Made by a program: the position numbers and the translations under genes. From Anoxybacteroides voinovskiense (lineage in GTDB: Bacteria > Bacillota > Bacilli > Bacillales > Anoxybacillaceae), in contig NZ_JACIDE010000003.1 in NCBI RefSeq assembly GCF_014196205.1, positions 1 to 64,000 of the forward strand: DNA of 64,000 nucleotides, given 5' to 3'. Numbering within the stretch: the stretch's first letter is position 1; each line of letters starts with the position of its first letter. Below the pieces are notes generated by a model. The model searched no databases. It was not told the DNA's origin and saw nothing but the letters and a program-made list of their open reading frames with translations. Positions 11,495 to 22,224 of this stretch are shown here, piece by piece.

Positions 11495-12268
11495 ATGAAG
11501 GTGAAAAGGCGAATTTGGTTCATAGTCACGCTTATTTTACTTGTGGCTTTCGTTTCAGGATGTTCGCAAGTTAATCAGCCGATCACGCCGGAAAGCAAAG
11601 GATTTTGGAACGAATATATCGTTTATCCGCTTTCATGGTTGATTAAGTATGTGGCCAAGCTATTCGGAGGAAATTACGGACTGTCCATTATTATTGTAAC
11701 AATCATCATTCGCGTAGCGATTTTACCATTAATGATCCAGCAGACAAGAAATTCGAAAGCGATGCAGGCGTTGCAGCCGGAGCTGCAAAAATTGAAAGAA
11801 AAATATAGCTCCAAAGATATGCAAACACAACAACAACTGCAACAAGAAACGATGTTACTGTTCCAAAAACACGGCGTGAACCCGCTTGCTGGCTGTTTCC
11901 CTTTGCTTATCCAAACACCGATTTTAATTGGTTTCTATCACGCGATTATGCGGACACGAGAAATCGCTGACCACTCGTTCTTATGGTTTGATTTAGGCGC
12001 AAAAGACCCGTACTATATTTTGCCGGTTATTGCTGGTGTCGCTACGTTTATCCAGCAAAAAATTATGATGGCGGGGATGGAACAACAAAACCCGCAAATG
12101 GCGATGATGCTTTGGATGATGCCAATTATGATTATTGTGTTTGGAATTAGCTTTCCAGCGGCGTTGTCGCTTTATTGGGTAGTAGGAAACATTTTTTCCA
12201 TTGTGCAAACGTATTTCATCAAAGGTCCTGATTTAAAATCTACTCATTCAGGGGGACAGAAAAAGTGA
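11495..12268 (+). CDS. yidC: membrane insertase YidC1/SpoIIIJ (lipoprotein)
   Basis: 257 residues. It inserts membrane proteins with or without SecYEG; the B. subtilis paralogue SpoIIIJ is also needed for forespore-specific transcription. It has a signal peptide with lipobox VSGC and then several membrane segments. The conserved Arg in the hydrophilic groove is in [11 protein letters not shown], and the motif [12 protein letters not shown] is present. The ATG at 11495 follows GAGGAGG and matches the B. subtilis start. The stop overlaps the jag start (GTGA), indicating coupling. Confidence 0.96.
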   Translation: MKVKRRIWFIVTLILLVAFVSGCSQVNQPITPESKGFWNEYIVYPLSWLIKYVAKLFGGNYGLSIIIVTIIIRVAILPLMIQQTRNSKAMQALQPELQKLKEKYSSKDMQTQQQLQQETMLLFQKHGVNPLAGCFPLLIQTPILIGFYHAIMRTREIADHSFLWFDLGAKDPYYILPVIAGVATFIQQKIMMAGMEQQNPQMAMMLWMMPIMIIVFGISFPAALSLYWVVGNIFSIVQTYFIKGPDLKSTHSGGQKK

Positions 12269-12900
12269 AAGAAGTAACCGCGACCGCTTCCACTGTTGAT
12301 GAAGCTATTGAGCTTGCATTAAATCAATTAGGAGTTTCAAAAGATCGCGTGGAAATTAGTGTGTTGGACGAAGGGAAAAAAGGGTTATTCGGGATTTTCG
12401 GCAATAAGCCAGCGGTGGTAAAGGCAACGGTGGTACCGCATCCTGTGGAGGAGGCCGAAGCCTTTTTAAAAAAGGTCATTGAGCAAATGGGAATTTCCGC
12501 TCATATTGAAAAGACAGAAAAAGAAAAAGATGTTCAATTTATGATTGCCGGGGAACAAGTGGCGCGTTTAATCGGGAAGCACGGGCAAACATTAAATTCG
12601 TTACAGCTATTGACGCAGCTTGTCGCTAATCGGTATGCGAAAGGGTATATTCATATTACTGTTGATGCGGAAAATTATCGGGCAAGACGCCAAGAAGTAT
12701 TGGCGCAACTTGCGAAAAAGCTAGCGGAAAAAGCGCTCAAAACAGGAAAAGAAGTCAAATTAGAACCGCTCCCTGCGTATGAGCGAAAAGTGATTCATGC
12801 GACATTAGCGACAAACGGGAAGGTGAAAACGTACTCTGTTGGAACCGAACCGAACCGTTATATCATTATCGCTCCCGTACGAACAAATCGACAGTACTAG
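12265..12900 (+). CDS. jag: RNA-binding protein Jag/KhpB
   Basis: 211 residues with three domains: Jag-N (residues 1-50, ending [10 protein letters not shown]), a KH domain with the GxxG loop IGKHGQTLN near residue 104, and an R3H domain near the C-terminus (ERKVIHATL, then EPNRYIII). KhpB binds RNA with KhpA and affects cell-wall growth in Gram-positives. The GTG start overlaps the yidC stop by four bases. Confidence 0.95.
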   Translation: MKEVTATASTVDEAIELALNQLGVSKDRVEISVLDEGKKGLFGIFGNKPAVVKATVVPHPVEEAEAFLKKVIEQMGISAHIEKTEKEKDVQFMIAGEQVARLIGKHGQTLNSLQLLTQLVANRYAKGYIHITVDAENYRARRQEVLAQLAKKLAEKALKTGKEVKLEPLPAYERKVIHATLATNGKVKTYSVGTEPNRYIIIAPVRTNRQY

Positions 12901-12910
12901 CGCGGGCGAA

Positions 12911-12945
12911 GAGGCTATCTCATCAGGTGAGACGGCCTCTTTTTT
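12911..12945 (+). terminator. intrinsic terminator after jag
   Basis: Arms GAGGC..TCTCA and TGAGA..GCCTC (12911-12939) around a short loop, then a T run. It ends the rnpA-yidC-jag transcript. Confidence 0.9.
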
Positions 12946-12974
12946 CTGTTGCTCCTCCAGTGGGAAACTTATTG

Positions 12975-13034
12975 TTATTCACATGTGGATAAGTTAAAAT
13001 GGATAATGATTACTTTCTTAATGGATGTGGATAG
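12975..13034. other. DnaA-box cluster between jag and mnmE
   Basis: TTATTCACA (12975-12983, one mismatch) abuts a perfect TGTGGATAA (12984-12992); TGTGGATAG (13026-13034, one mismatch) follows. The region is non-coding and lies about 2.2 kb beyond the main oriC boxes. B. subtilis is reported to have a DnaA-box cluster at jag (from memory). Confidence 0.7.
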
Positions 13035-13088
13035 AAAATGTTTTTTGTTTACAATAGATAACACTCTTTAAAGTGAGGTGAAACTAAG

Positions 13089-14474
13089 ATGGAATTTGAT
13101 ACGATTGCGGCTATCTCTACTCCGATGGGGGAAGGAGCGATCGCGATTGTCCGATTGAGCGGAGAGAAAGCAATTCCTATTGCTGATCGCATTTTCAAGG
13201 GAGTAGGCGGAAAGCAGCTAAAAGAAGTTCCTTCCCATACGATTCATTACGGCCACATCATTGATCCGGCGAACGGGCAGACGATAGAGGAAGTAATGGT
13301 ATCGGTCATGAAAGCGCCAAAAACATTTACGCGGGAAGATGTCGTTGAAATTAACTGCCACGGTGGCTTAATGTCAGTGAACCGCGTGTTGCAGCTTGTA
13401 TTGACGAACGGCGCGCGCCTAGCAGAACCTGGAGAGTTTACGAAGCGGGCGTTTTTAAATGGGCGGATTGACTTATCGCAGGCGGAAGCAGTCATTGACT
13501 TAATCCGCGCCAAAACCGATCGTGCAATGCACGTTGCACTTAGCCAAATGGAAGGCCGACTATCCAAGATGATTCGCCATTTGCGGCAAACGATTTTAGA
13601 AACGCTTGCCCATGTGGAAGTAAACATTGATTATCCAGAATACGATGATGTCGAAGAAATGACGCATCAGTTGCTTCGAGAAAAGGCAACATACGTCCGC
13701 GAGCAAATCGAGCGATTATTACAAACCGCTCAACAAGGGAAAATATTGAGAGAAGGGTTGGCTACGGCCATTATTGGTCGACCGAACGTTGGGAAATCGT
13801 CGCTGTTAAATAACCTTGTTCATGAAAATAAAGCAATTGTTACGGACATCCCTGGTACAACAAGGGATGTAATTGAAGAATATGTCAACGTGCGTGGCGT
13901 CCCTTTAAAATTAATCGATACGGCGGGCATTCGGGAAACGGAGGATATTGTTGAGCGAATTGGTGTCGAGCGTTCAAAGCAAATGGTAAAGGCGGCCGAT
14001 TTAATTTTATTGGTACTAAACTATAATGAACCGTTAACAGAAGAAGACGAACAACTTTTTGCGGCTGTCGAAGGGAAAGAAGTGATCGTTATCGTCAATA
14101 AAACGGATTTGCCGCAAAAAATTGAAATGGAACGTGTTCGGGAACTCGCGGCAGGCCGTCCAGTCATTACGACATCGTTGTTGGAAGAAAAGGGAATAGA
14201 TGAATTAGAAGAAGCAATTGCGCGGCTGTTTTTTACTGGAGGGGTTGAAGCAGGCGATTTAACATATGTGTCCAATTCGCGGCATATTGCTCTCCTTCAC
14301 CAAGCGAAGCAAGCAATCGAAGAGGCAATCACTGGCATTGAAGCTGGTGTACCGATTGATATCGTGCAAATTGACTTAACACGATCGTGGGAACTGCTTG
14401 GTGAAATTATTGGTGATACGGTTCACGAAAGCTTAATTGATCAGCTCTTTTCGCAGTTTTGTTTAGGGAAATAA
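13089..14474 (+). CDS. mnmE: tRNA modification GTPase MnmE
   Basis: 461 residues. With MnmG it adds the aminomethyl or carboxymethylaminomethyl group to wobble U34 of certain tRNAs. The N-terminal domain starts [20 protein letters not shown]. The G domain is inserted in the helical domain, with GRPNVGKSS at residue 230 and DIPGTTRD in switch I. The protein ends FCLGK, the conserved catalytic-Cys tail. The ribosome site is GAGGTG. It is followed 14 bases later by mnmG. Confidence 0.98.
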   Translation: MEFDTIAAISTPMGEGAIAIVRLSGEKAIPIADRIFKGVGGKQLKEVPSHTIHYGHIIDPANGQTIEEVMVSVMKAPKTFTREDVVEINCHGGLMSVNRVLQLVLTNGARLAEPGEFTKRAFLNGRIDLSQAEAVIDLIRAKTDRAMHVALSQMEGRLSKMIRHLRQTILETLAHVEVNIDYPEYDDVEEMTHQLLREKATYVREQIERLLQTAQQGKILREGLATAIIGRPNVGKSSLLNNLVHENKAIVTDIPGTTRDVIEEYVNVRGVPLKLIDTAGIRETEDIVERIGVERSKQMVKAADLILLVLNYNEPLTEEDEQLFAAVEGKEVIVIVNKTDLPQKIEMERVRELAAGRPVITTSLLEEKGIDELEEAIARLFFTGGVEAGDLTYVSNSRHIALLHQAKQAIEEAITGIEAGVPIDIVQIDLTRSWELLGEIIGDTVHESLIDQLFSQFCLGK

Positions 14475-14488
14475 AAGGAGGTTAGAGT

Positions 14489-16378
14489 ATGGAATACCAT
14501 GGCGGTACGTATGACGTTATCGTAGTCGGTGCGGGCCATGCGGGTTGTGAAGCAGGATTAGCTGCGGCGCGCATCGGAGCTAAGACGCTCATGATTACAT
14601 TAAATCTTGATATGGTTGCATTTATGCCATGCAACCCGTCGATTGGCGGTCCAGCGAAGGGGATTGTTGTTCGTGAAATTGACGCATTGGGCGGAGAAAT
14701 GGCAAAAAACATCGATAAAACGTATATTCAAATGCGCATGTTGAACACTGGGAAAGGTCCGGCTGTTCGGGCGTTGCGGGCGCAAGCTGACAAGTTTTTG
14801 TATCAACACGAAATGAAAAAGACGCTAGAAAATGAAGAAAACTTAACGCTATTGCAAGGGAAAGTGGAACGGTTAATTGTCGAAGACGGGGTATGTAAAG
14901 GAGTAATTACCCATACAGGAGCGCATTATTATGCGAAAGCGGTCGTCATTACGACAGGAACATTTCTGCGCGGGGAAATTATTATTGGCGATATTAAATA
15001 TTCTAGCGGGCCAAACAACCAGCAGCCGTCGATTAAGCTATCAGAGCATTTAGAAGAACTCGGGTTTGAACTCGTGCGCTTTAAGACAGGAACTCCTCCA
15101 CGGGTCAATAGCCGTTCGATTGATTATAGCAAAACGGAAATTCAGCCAGGAGATGAAGTGCCGCGCGCGTTTTCTTATGAAACGACGGAGTATATTACAG
15201 ACCAACTCCCGTGCTGGTTGACTTATACGACGGAGGCAACCCATCGAATGATTGATGAAAATTTGCATTTGTCGCCGATGTATTCAGGCATGATTAAAGG
15301 AACGGGACCGCGCTATTGCCCATCGATTGAAGATAAAATTGTCCGCTTCCACGACAAGCCACGCCACCAAATTTTCCTAGAACCGGAAGGGCGGAATACA
15401 GAAGAAGTGTATGTTCAAGGACTATCGACGAGCTTGCCGGAGCATATTCAGCGGCAAATTTTAGCGACGATTCCAGGGCTTGAACGAGCACAATTAATGC
15501 GAGCGGGCTATGCGATTGAGTACGATGCGGTCGTGCCGACACAGCTATGGCCGACACTTGAAACAAAAATTGTCAAACATTTATATACTGCAGGGCAAAT
15601 TAATGGGACATCTGGCTACGAAGAAGCGGCAGGACAAGGATTGATTGCAGGGATTAACGCTGCAAGAAAAGCGCTCGGAAAAGAAGAATTGATTTTAAGC
15701 CGCTCGGACGCATACATTGGCGTCCTAATTGATGACCTTGTCACGAAAGGAACGAACGAACCTTATCGCTTGTTGACGTCACGCGCGGAATACCGCCTGT
15801 TGCTTCGTCACGATAATGCCGATTTGCGCTTGACAGACATCGGTTACAAAATCGGGCTTATTTCCGATGCTCGTTATGAAAAATTTTTGGCGAAAAAAGC
15901 GGCAATTGAAAAAGAGAAGAAACGGCTACAAACGTTTATTATTAAGCCGACGCCTCAAGTGCAAGAAGTCATTCGAAAAGCAGGAGGAAGCGAACTAAAA
16001 GACGGCATTCGTGCAGCAGACTTATTAAGAAGACCAGAAATGACGTACGAACATATTCAACTGCTGGCGCCAGCAGAGGAAGATATTCCAGCTGATGTTA
16101 TTGAACAAGTAGAAATTCAAATTAAGTACGAAGGATATATCGAAAAATCACTACAGCAAGTCGAACGGCTCAAAAAAATGGAAAATAAAAAAATTCCAGA
16201 GGATATTGATTATGACGCGATTACTGGGCTTGCGACAGAAGCGCGGCAAAAATTAAAACAAGTGCGACCGCTCTCGATTGCGCAAGCATCCCGAATTTCT
16301 GGTGTAAACCCAGCCGATATTTCGATTTTATTAGTTTATTTGGAACAAGGAAGAATCGCACGAGTGTCGAATGAATAA
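14489..16378 (+). CDS. mnmG: tRNA U34 modification enzyme MnmG (GidA)
   Basis: 629 residues, the usual length. It is the FAD-containing partner of MnmE. The N-terminal Rossmann motif is [17 protein letters not shown]. The family signatures GPKYCPSIE-like ([11 protein letters not shown]) and [17 protein letters not shown] are both present. The ribosome site is AAAGGAGG. It is co-transcribed with mnmE and rsmG. Confidence 0.98.
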   Translation: MEYHGGTYDVIVVGAGHAGCEAGLAAARIGAKTLMITLNLDMVAFMPCNPSIGGPAKGIVVREIDALGGEMAKNIDKTYIQMRMLNTGKGPAVRALRAQADKFLYQHEMKKTLENEENLTLLQGKVERLIVEDGVCKGVITHTGAHYYAKAVVITTGTFLRGEIIIGDIKYSSGPNNQQPSIKLSEHLEELGFELVRFKTGTPPRVNSRSIDYSKTEIQPGDEVPRAFSYETTEYITDQLPCWLTYTTEATHRMIDENLHLSPMYSGMIKGTGPRYCPSIEDKIVRFHDKPRHQIFLEPEGRNTEEVYVQGLSTSLPEHIQRQILATIPGLERAQLMRAGYAIEYDAVVPTQLWPTLETKIVKHLYTAGQINGTSGYEEAAGQGLIAGINAARKALGKEELILSRSDAYIGVLIDDLVTKGTNEPYRLLTSRAEYRLLLRHDNADLRLTDIGYKIGLISDARYEKFLAKKAAIEKEKKRLQTFIIKPTPQVQEVIRKAGGSELKDGIRAADLLRRPEMTYEHIQLLAPAEEDIPADVIEQVEIQIKYEGYIEKSLQQVERLKKMENKKIPEDIDYDAITGLATEARQKLKQVRPLSIAQASRISGVNPADISILLVYLEQGRIARVSNE

Positions 16379-16397
16379 AAAGTGAAGGGATTGGCAT

Positions 16398-17114
16398 ATG
16401 GAGACAAAACAGTTTCAGACATTGCTTGAGGAGAAGGGAATTTCCCTTTCTCCTTGGCAACTAGCGCAATTCGAACGGTATTACGAGCTGTTAGTGGAAT
16501 GGAACGAGAAAATGAATTTAACAGCGATTACGGACAAGCCAGACGTTTATGTAAAACATTTTTTTGATTCCATTTCACCAGCGTTTTATTACGATTTTTC
16601 TAAGCCGATGTCGCTTTGTGATGTTGGCGCAGGCGCTGGTTTCCCGAGCGTTCCGCTAAAAATTTGTTTTCCGCACATTCGGTTGTCCATTGTCGATTCA
16701 TTACAAAAGCGCATTACGTTTCTTCACGCACTTGCCTCAGAATTAGAATTGGAGGGGGTAGCGTTCTATCATGACCGTGCGGAAACGTTTGGCAGAAAAG
16801 AAGGCATTCGTGAGTCATTTGACGTCGTGACGGCTCGCGCGGTTGCTCGCATGTCTGTCTTAAGTGAACTTTGCCTTCCGCTTGTCAAAGTAAATGGCAC
16901 ATTTATCGCGATGAAAGCAGCGGCGGCGAGCGAAGAATTAGCACAAGCACAAACAGCGATTAAAGTATTAGGCGGAGAAATCGCTGCTGTTCATTCGTTT
17001 ACACTGCCGGTCGAGGAAAGTGAACGTACGATTATTGTGATTCAGAAAAAACGGAAAACATCGAACAAATATCCGCGGAAACCAGGAGTGCCAAATAAAC
17101 TTCCGATTGAGTAA
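16398..17114 (+). CDS. rsmG: 16S rRNA m7G527 methyltransferase RsmG
   Basis: 238 residues. It methylates G527 of 16S rRNA using SAM; loss gives low-level streptomycin resistance in several bacteria. The SAM-binding loop is [14 protein letters not shown], followed by [11 protein letters not shown]. It ends [14 protein letters not shown], as in B. subtilis GidB. It lies 19 bases after mnmG. Confidence 0.97.
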   Translation: METKQFQTLLEEKGISLSPWQLAQFERYYELLVEWNEKMNLTAITDKPDVYVKHFFDSISPAFYYDFSKPMSLCDVGAGAGFPSVPLKICFPHIRLSIVDSLQKRITFLHALASELELEGVAFYHDRAETFGRKEGIRESFDVVTARAVARMSVLSELCLPLVKVNGTFIAMKAAAASEELAQAQTAIKVLGGEIAAVHSFTLPVEESERTIIVIQKKRKTSNKYPRKPGVPNKLPIE

Positions 17115-17151
17115 CCATTAGGGGAGAGCTTTTATAAGGTGGTGTGGGGAA

Positions 17152-17997
17152 ATGAAGCATCCTTTTTCACGCTTCTTCAGCTTTGGAGAAAAAGAACAAG
17201 AGGAAATGATTGAGAAAACGGACACGGAGGAAGTACGGAAAATTCCAGTTACGCAAATCGTCCCAAACCGTTTTCAGCCGCGGACGATTTTTGATGACGA
17301 AAAAATTGCCGAGCTCGCGCTGACGATTCGAACGCACGGGATTATTCAGCCGATTGTCGTTCGTGAATGCGACGACGGCAAGTTCGAAATTATCGCCGGC
17401 GAAAGACGATGGCGCGCGGTTCAGCAGCTTGGTTGGACAGACATCCCTGCGATTATTAAAAACTTAAACGATAAAGAAACCGCTTCTGTTGCGCTGATTG
17501 AAAACTTGCAGCGGGAAGAGTTGACGCCGATTGAAGAGGCGATGGCGTATGCGAAGCTGTTAGAGCTACATCATTTAACACAAGAAGCACTAGCGCAGCG
17601 GCTCGGCAAAGGACAGTCGACAATCGCTAATAAGCTTCGTTTATTGAAGTTGCCGCAAGAAGTACAAGAAGCACTTTTGCAACGGACGATTACGGAGCGG
17701 CATGCGCGCGCGTTAATTGTTTTAAAAGATAAAGAAAAACAGCTGAAGCTATTAAAAGAAATCGTTGAAAAGCAACTCAACGTAAAGCAAACCGAAGACC
17801 GCGTGTTAAAAATGCTCGAAGCAAATCAAGCAAAACAAAAACCAAAACGAAAATCATTTAGCAAAGATGTTCGAATCGCGGTGAATACGATTCGGCAATC
17901 GTTAGCGATGGTCGCAGATAGCGGGATGTCTATCGATTCAGAAGAAGAAGAATTTGAAGACTACTACCAAATTACCATCCGCATTCCGAAAAAATAG
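17152..17997 (+). CDS. noc: nucleoid occlusion protein Noc
   Basis: 281 residues, a ParB paralogue that blocks division over the nucleoid. The N-terminus has a short amphipathic, aromatic stretch ([11 protein letters not shown]) that fits the membrane-targeting helix of Noc. The CTP-binding ParB motifs are GERRWRAV and [14 protein letters not shown], and a helix-turn-helix follows ([19 protein letters not shown]). Its position between rsmG and parA is diagnostic. I saw no clear Noc-binding site (core TTTCCCGGGAAA) in the window. Confidence 0.95.
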   Translation: MKHPFSRFFSFGEKEQEEMIEKTDTEEVRKIPVTQIVPNRFQPRTIFDDEKIAELALTIRTHGIIQPIVVRECDDGKFEIIAGERRWRAVQQLGWTDIPAIIKNLNDKETASVALIENLQREELTPIEEAMAYAKLLELHHLTQEALAQRLGKGQSTIANKLRLLKLPQEVQEALLQRTITERHARALIVLKDKEKQLKLLKEIVEKQLNVKQTEDRVLKMLEANQAKQKPKRKSFSKDVRIAVNTIRQSLAMVADSGMSIDSEEEEFEDYYQITIRIPKK

Positions 17998-18005
17998 GCA
18001 GAAAA

Positions 18006-18038
18006 AACCTCATCATGAAGCAGGTGATGAGGTTTTTT
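18006..18038 (+). terminator. intrinsic terminator after noc
   Basis: AACCTCATCA/TGATGAGGTT (18006-18015 with 18025-18034) is a perfect 10-base stem followed by T. It is preceded by an A run, so it could act both ways. Confidence 0.93.
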
Positions 18039-18122
18039 CTCGCATTTCCCTTATAGAAAATACCTCCATTTTTTATTTCGTGATAGAATAAAACATATGA
18101 GTAATTAAGGGTAGGTGTCATC

Positions 18123-18884
18123 GTGGGCAAAATCATTGCGATAGCAAACCAAAAAGGTGGAGTGGGGAAAACGACAACGGCCGTAAATTTAGCCGCTTGT
18201 TTGGCGCATCTCGGCAAAAAAGTCTTGCTTGTCGACATCGATCCGCAAGGAAATGCCACAAGCGGCATTGGGATCGAAAAGGGAGATATCGACGAATGCG
18301 TATATAATCTTTTAGTAGAAGGAATGAAAGCAAAAGAAATTATTCGACCGACGAACATTGAACATTTATATATTATCCCGGCTACCATTCAATTAGCTGG
18401 TGCAGAAATTGAACTAGTGCCGGTCGTATCAAGGGAAATTTTATTAAAAAACGCGCTTGAACCGATTAAAGAGCACTACGATTTTATTTTCATCGACTGT
18501 CCGCCTTCTTTAGGGTTATTGACATTAAACGCGCTAACTGCTGCAGACGCAGTTTTAATCCCAGTGCAGTGCGAATATTATGCGCTTGAAGGACTTAGCC
18601 AGCTATTAAATACAATTCGGCTTGTTCAAAAACATCTAAACACAAACTTAAAACTGGACGGGGTCGTATTAACGATGCTGGATGCGCGAACGAATTTAGG
18701 GATACAAGTCATTCAAGAAGTAAAAAAATATTTCCGTGAAAAAGTGTACGATACAATCATTCCGCGCAACGTCCGATTAAGCGAAGCGCCAAGCCACGGA
18801 AAACCGATTATTTTGTATGATGTCCGGTCAAAGGGAGCAGAAGTATATATTGAGCTGGCGAAGGAGGTGTTAGCACGTGGCTAA
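18123..18884 (+). CDS. parA: chromosome partitioning ATPase ParA/Soj
   Basis: 253 residues. ATP-dependent dynamic partner of ParB; in B. subtilis Soj also acts on DnaA to control initiation. The deviant Walker A is KGGVGKTTT at residues 11-19, with DIDPQGN and DCPPSLG. The start is GTG with AGGTG six bases upstream. Its end overlaps parB by eight bases. Confidence 0.97.
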   Translation: MGKIIAIANQKGGVGKTTTAVNLAACLAHLGKKVLLVDIDPQGNATSGIGIEKGDIDECVYNLLVEGMKAKEIIRPTNIEHLYIIPATIQLAGAEIELVPVVSREILLKNALEPIKEHYDFIFIDCPPSLGLLTLNALTAADAVLIPVQCEYYALEGLSQLLNTIRLVQKHLNTNLKLDGVVLTMLDARTNLGIQVIQEVKKYFREKVYDTIIPRNVRLSEAPSHGKPIILYDVRSKGAEVYIELAKEVLARG

Positions 18885-19731
18885 AGGACTTGGAAAAGGG
18901 ATAAACGCGCTGTTTGCGAATTTGGAAGTAAAAGAAGGGGAAACCATTCAAGAAATAAGCATTAAAGAGCTACGCCCAAATCCTTATCAACCACGCAAAA
19001 CATTCCGCCCGGAATCGATTGAAGAATTAAAGCAGTCGATTATCGAGCATGGGATTTTACAGCCGTTAATTGTTCGGCAAAGCATTAAAGGATATGAAAT
19101 TGTTGTCGGCGAGAGACGGTTTCGTGCGGCGAAAGAAGCGAACTTAAAAACCGTTCCGGTCGTCGTTCGCAACTTAACAGAGCAGCAAATGATGGAGTTT
19201 GCTTTGCTAGAAAATTTGCAGCGCGAAGATTTAACACCGATTGAAGAAGCGATGGCGTACCAAACGTTAATCGAACATCTCCAGTTGACACAAGAGCAAT
19301 TAGCCGCTCGTGTTGGAAAAAGCCGTCCGCATATTGCCAATCATTTGCGTCTACTAGCGTTGCCAAAAGAGATTCAACAGCTGCTGAATGACGGTACGTT
19401 GTCAATGGGGCATGGACGCGCATTACTAGGATTAAAGAAAAAAGAAAAAATGAAAGCGGTAGTGGATAAAATCGTTGCAGAACAGCTCAATGTCCGTCAG
19501 CTAGAAAAACTCATTCACGACATGAATCAAAATGTTTCACGTGAAACAAGCAAACCGAAAAAAGAAAAAAGCGTTTTTGTGAAACAAAGCGAATCACTAC
19601 TGCGAGAGAAACTAGGCACCAATGTTACGATTAAACAAAATCGGAAAAAAGGAAAAATTGAAATTGAATTTTTCTCAAATGATGATTTAGAGCGAATTTT
19701 ACAACTATTTGACGTTAAATGGGATGAATAA
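18877..19731 (+). CDS. parB: chromosome partitioning protein ParB/Spo0J
   Basis: 284 residues. It binds parS, hydrolyses CTP and loads SMC at the origin. The motifs are RPNPYQPRKTF, GERRFRAAKEA and ENLQREDLTPIEEA, followed by a helix-turn-helix (LAARVGKSRPHIANHLRLL) and a C-terminal dimer domain. The GTG start has AAGGAGGTG upstream inside parA. A perfect parS lies within its own coding sequence, as in B. subtilis. Confidence 0.98.
   Translation: MAKGLGKGINALFANLEVKEGETIQEISIKELRPNPYQPRKTFRPESIEELKQSIIEHGILQPLIVRQSIKGYEIVVGERRFRAAKEANLKTVPVVVRNLTEQQMMEFALLENLQREDLTPIEEAMAYQTLIEHLQLTQEQLAARVGKSRPHIANHLRLLALPKEIQQLLNDGTLSMGHGRALLGLKKKEKMKAVVDKIVAEQLNVRQLEKLIHDMNQNVSRETSKPKKEKSVFVKQSESLLREKLGTNVTIKQNRKKGKIEIEFFSNDDLERILQLFDVKWDE
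19533..19548. other. parS site inside parB
   Basis: TGTTTCACGTGAAACA is a perfect 16-base match to the B. subtilis parS palindrome. It is the nucleation site for ParB spreading, about 9 kb from dnaA. Confidence 0.97.
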
Positions 19732-19732
19732 T

Positions 19733-19760
19733 GCCATCAAAAAAAGATGGTTTCTTTTTT
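19733..19760 (+). terminator. small terminator after parB
   Basis: GCCATC (19733-19738) pairs with GATGGT (19746-19751) and is followed by TTCTTTTTTT. The stem is short. The ATG at 19747 lies inside it, which argues against that codon as the start of the next gene. Confidence 0.6.
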
Positions 19761-19779
19761 TGGAAAAGGGGAGAACGAG

Positions 19780-20481
19780 TTGGCCTTATTAGGAACAATT
19801 GTTAACGGAATTTGTATTATTATCGGTGCACTGCTTGGAAAATTGTTTCATCGAATTCCGGAGAAAATGAAAGAAACCGTTATGAGCGGTATCGGTCTTG
19901 CGGTAGCGCTATTAGGCATCCAAATGGCGCTAAAGAGCGAGCAGTTTCTTGTTGTCATTTGCAGCCTTGTTTTTGGTGGCATTTTAGGAGAGTTATGGGA
20001 TTTGGATCATCAATTGAATCGGCTCGGCTATTGGTTAGAGCAAAAAATCGGGGGACGAGAGCAAGGAGCGATTGCAAAAGGCTTTGTGGCAGCGACGCTA
20101 CTATTTGTCATCGGTGCGATGGCGATTATCGGGGCGCTAGACAGCGGGTTGCGTGGCGACCATCGCGTATTATATACAAAATCGATCATTGATGGTTTTA
20201 CGAGTATTCTTTTAACAACGACACTCGGCATTGGCGTCTTGTTTTCTGCATTTCCTGTCGTTTTCTATGAAGGAACGATTGCGTTATTAGCGACAAAAAT
20301 TGAGACATTGGTGCCAAAAGGATTGATGGATTCGTTTATCGCAGAATCAACAGCGACCGGCGGCATTTTAATTATGGCGATTGGTCTCAATTTGCTTGGA
20401 ATAACCAACATTCGCGTAGCGAATTTACTTCCGAGTATTCTTGTCACAGCTCTCATTGTCGTTATCATGTACATCTCATAA
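19780..20481 (+). CDS. DUF554 family membrane protein
   Basis: 233 residues with about six to seven hydrophobic segments. The family signature LLGTIVNG is at the very start, and ESTATGGILIMAIGLNLLGI is near the end. DUF554 proteins are polytopic membrane proteins of unknown function. The start is taken as TTG at 19780, with AAGGGGAG about eight bases upstream; this gives the family's normal N-terminus. It converges on yyaC, with a shared terminator between them. Confidence 0.85.
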   Translation: MALLGTIVNGICIIIGALLGKLFHRIPEKMKETVMSGIGLAVALLGIQMALKSEQFLVVICSLVFGGILGELWDLDHQLNRLGYWLEQKIGGREQGAIAKGFVAATLLFVIGAMAIIGALDSGLRGDHRVLYTKSIIDGFTSILLTTTLGIGVLFSAFPVVFYEGTIALLATKIETLVPKGLMDSFIAESTATGGILIMAIGLNLLGITNIRVANLLPSILVTALIVVIMYIS

Positions 20482-20489
20482 TAAAAAAT

Positions 20490-20520
20490 CCCTTCTTGTT
20501 GGAAAACAAAGAGGGGATTT
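20490..20520. terminator. bidirectional terminator between DUF554 gene and yyaC
   Basis: AATCCC-TTC-TTGTT pairs with AACAA-AGA-GGGGATT, with A-rich and T-rich flanks on the two sides. It serves two convergent genes. Confidence 0.75.
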
Positions 20521-20525
20521 CCCAT

Positions 20526-21146
20526 TTAGCGCGGTTTAGATTGTTCATTGCCCCAATTGCTAGGAAGGTAATCTCTTCGCTTTAAATAACGATCTGCCTC
20601 ATAAATACCGTTGGCAATTGTTTTTGCCATGTTCATCACTAAATGAAGACGTGTATTTTGCAAAACGAAAAACTCCATAAAGCCGCTGACGTTGACAACG
20701 CCTGTAATGTGAAGATCGCCGACTGAGGGCAATTGTTTATTTACGCCAGCTCCTGGTCGGACAGGTCCTTCGGCAATCGTAATCGCTCCGACGCTTTTTA
20801 ATCGCCCTAAACAAGCGTCGACAGCAATCATAAAGGCATTTTCATGAATGGAGCGAATGGCAGTAATTTTTTCTTCTAAATTTACGGCATGGATAGGCTC
20901 TTCTAATGTTCCGTATACGTGAAAATACGTCATATTTTTCTCTTTTAACATCGTGCCGACGAGCGGACCGAGCGCATCGCCTGTTGAACGGTCAGTTCCA
21001 ATACAAACAATGGCGAGCGGTTTCGTTAACGAGGTTGGAAGTAATGACAAAAGGCGCATGGCAACTAATGTGGTTGCTCCTTTTTCGTCATAGAAAATGC
21101 GTTCTTTTTCATTTTTAGATTGAAAAAAAATGGATGATAAACTCAT
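20526..21146 (-). CDS. yyaC: spore protease-like protein YyaC (DUF1256)
   Basis: 206 residues, similar in length and sequence to B. subtilis YyaC, a sporulation-associated protein resembling the GPR germination protease. The conserved blocks VCIGTDRSTGDALGPLVGT, VDACLGRLKSVG and GVVNVSGFMEFFVLQNTR are intact. The ATG at 21146 has AGGAG eight bases upstream; a longer frame to 21221 is not supported. It is divergent from mscS and implies a spore former. Confidence 0.94.
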   Translation of the reverse strand: MSLSSIFFQSKNEKERIFYDEKGATTLVAMRLLSLLPTSLTKPLAIVCIGTDRSTGDALGPLVGTMLKEKNMTYFHVYGTLEEPIHAVNLEEKITAIRSIHENAFMIAVDACLGRLKSVGAITIAEGPVRPGAGVNKQLPSVGDLHITGVVNVSGFMEFFVLQNTRLHLVMNMAKTIANGIYEADRYLKRRDYLPSNWGNEQSKPR

Positions 21147-21325
21147 CTTATTCACTCCTAATAGCCAATAAAGTATTAAACAGTATACGGAAAAAACAGG
21201 GATTATATACATTCGTTGCACTTTTTCTTCTGAAGCGCAGAGGCTACCTTTTTTCTCTAGATGTTGGTAAAATAATTGGTATGCATAAAGTAGAGTATTT
21301 TAACGTATGTCGAGGTGAGAAAAAA

Positions 21326-22213
21326 GTGAACAGCATCGAAACGTTTTATCAGCATCTGCTTGCGTTTTTCACGAATGAAGCGTTTTGGTTGAAAGTAAGT
21401 ACAGGCATCGTGAAGATGATTACGATTATCGTCGTGGCAGCGGTTGCATCGAAAATATTAAAAATCGCTGTCCATAATATTTTTAAAGTGCGGCAGAAGG
21501 CGCCAATCCGAATTTCCGAACGGCGAGAGGCGACGTTGTTACGATTGCTTGATAACGTGGTGACGTACGTGATTTATTTTATTGCGCTCGTGATGATTTT
21601 AGATACGTTTGGCGTCGAAGTTCGTACATTGCTTGCTGGAGCGGGGATTGTTGGGCTTGCTGTCGGCTTTGGGGCACAAAGCTTAGTAAAAGATGTCATT
21701 ACCGGGTTTTTTATCATTTTTGAAGATCAATTTGCGGTTGGCGATTATGTTCGGATTGGCACATTTGAAGGGTATGTCGAGGAAATCGGGCTAAGAGTGA
21801 CAAAAATTAAAAGCTGGACCGGAGAAGTTCATATTCTCCCGAACGGAACGATTACGCAAGTGACGAATTTTTCTTTGCATAACAGTGTCGCGGTAGTAGA
21901 CGTTAGCGTTTCTTACGAAGGAGATATTGAGCGAGCGGAGGAAGTGATTCGTGAGTTGTTGGCGGAATTGCCAGCGAAGTACGAAGATATCGTTTCTCCG
22001 CCAGAATTGTTAGGAATTCAAAATTTCACAAACTCCGAAGTCGTCATGCGTGTGACGTGCGAAACGAAGCCAATGCGCCATATGTTTATTGCTAGAGCGA
22101 TACGGAAAGAAATTAAGCTTCGTTTAGATGAACACGGCATCGAAATTCCATTTCCACGTCTTGTTCTTTATAATCGTCAAGAAGAAACAAAACAAGCAAA
22201 AACTGATGTGTAG
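21326..22213 (+). CDS. small-conductance mechanosensitive channel (MscS family)
   Basis: 295 residues. It opens under membrane tension and releases solutes in hypo-osmotic shock. There is a leading transmembrane segment (ITIIVVAAVASKILK), a second, and then the pore helix rich in Gly and Ala (AGAGIVGLAVGFGAQSLVKD). The beta domain follows (DQFAVGDYVRIG and LPNGTI). The GTG at 21326 has GAGGTGAG upstream; longer in-frame extension to 21134 would run over the divergent yyaC start and is rejected. It resembles B. subtilis YkuT and the gene near yyaC. Confidence 0.93.
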   Translation: MNSIETFYQHLLAFFTNEAFWLKVSTGIVKMITIIVVAAVASKILKIAVHNIFKVRQKAPIRISERREATLLRLLDNVVTYVIYFIALVMILDTFGVEVRTLLAGAGIVGLAVGFGAQSLVKDVITGFFIIFEDQFAVGDYVRIGTFEGYVEEIGLRVTKIKSWTGEVHILPNGTITQVTNFSLHNSVAVVDVSVSYEGDIERAEEVIRELLAELPAKYEDIVSPPELLGIQNFTNSEVVMRVTCETKPMRHMFIARAIRKEIKLRLDEHGIEIPFPRLVLYNRQEETKQAKTDV

Positions 22214-22224
22214 GAGGGAACGTA

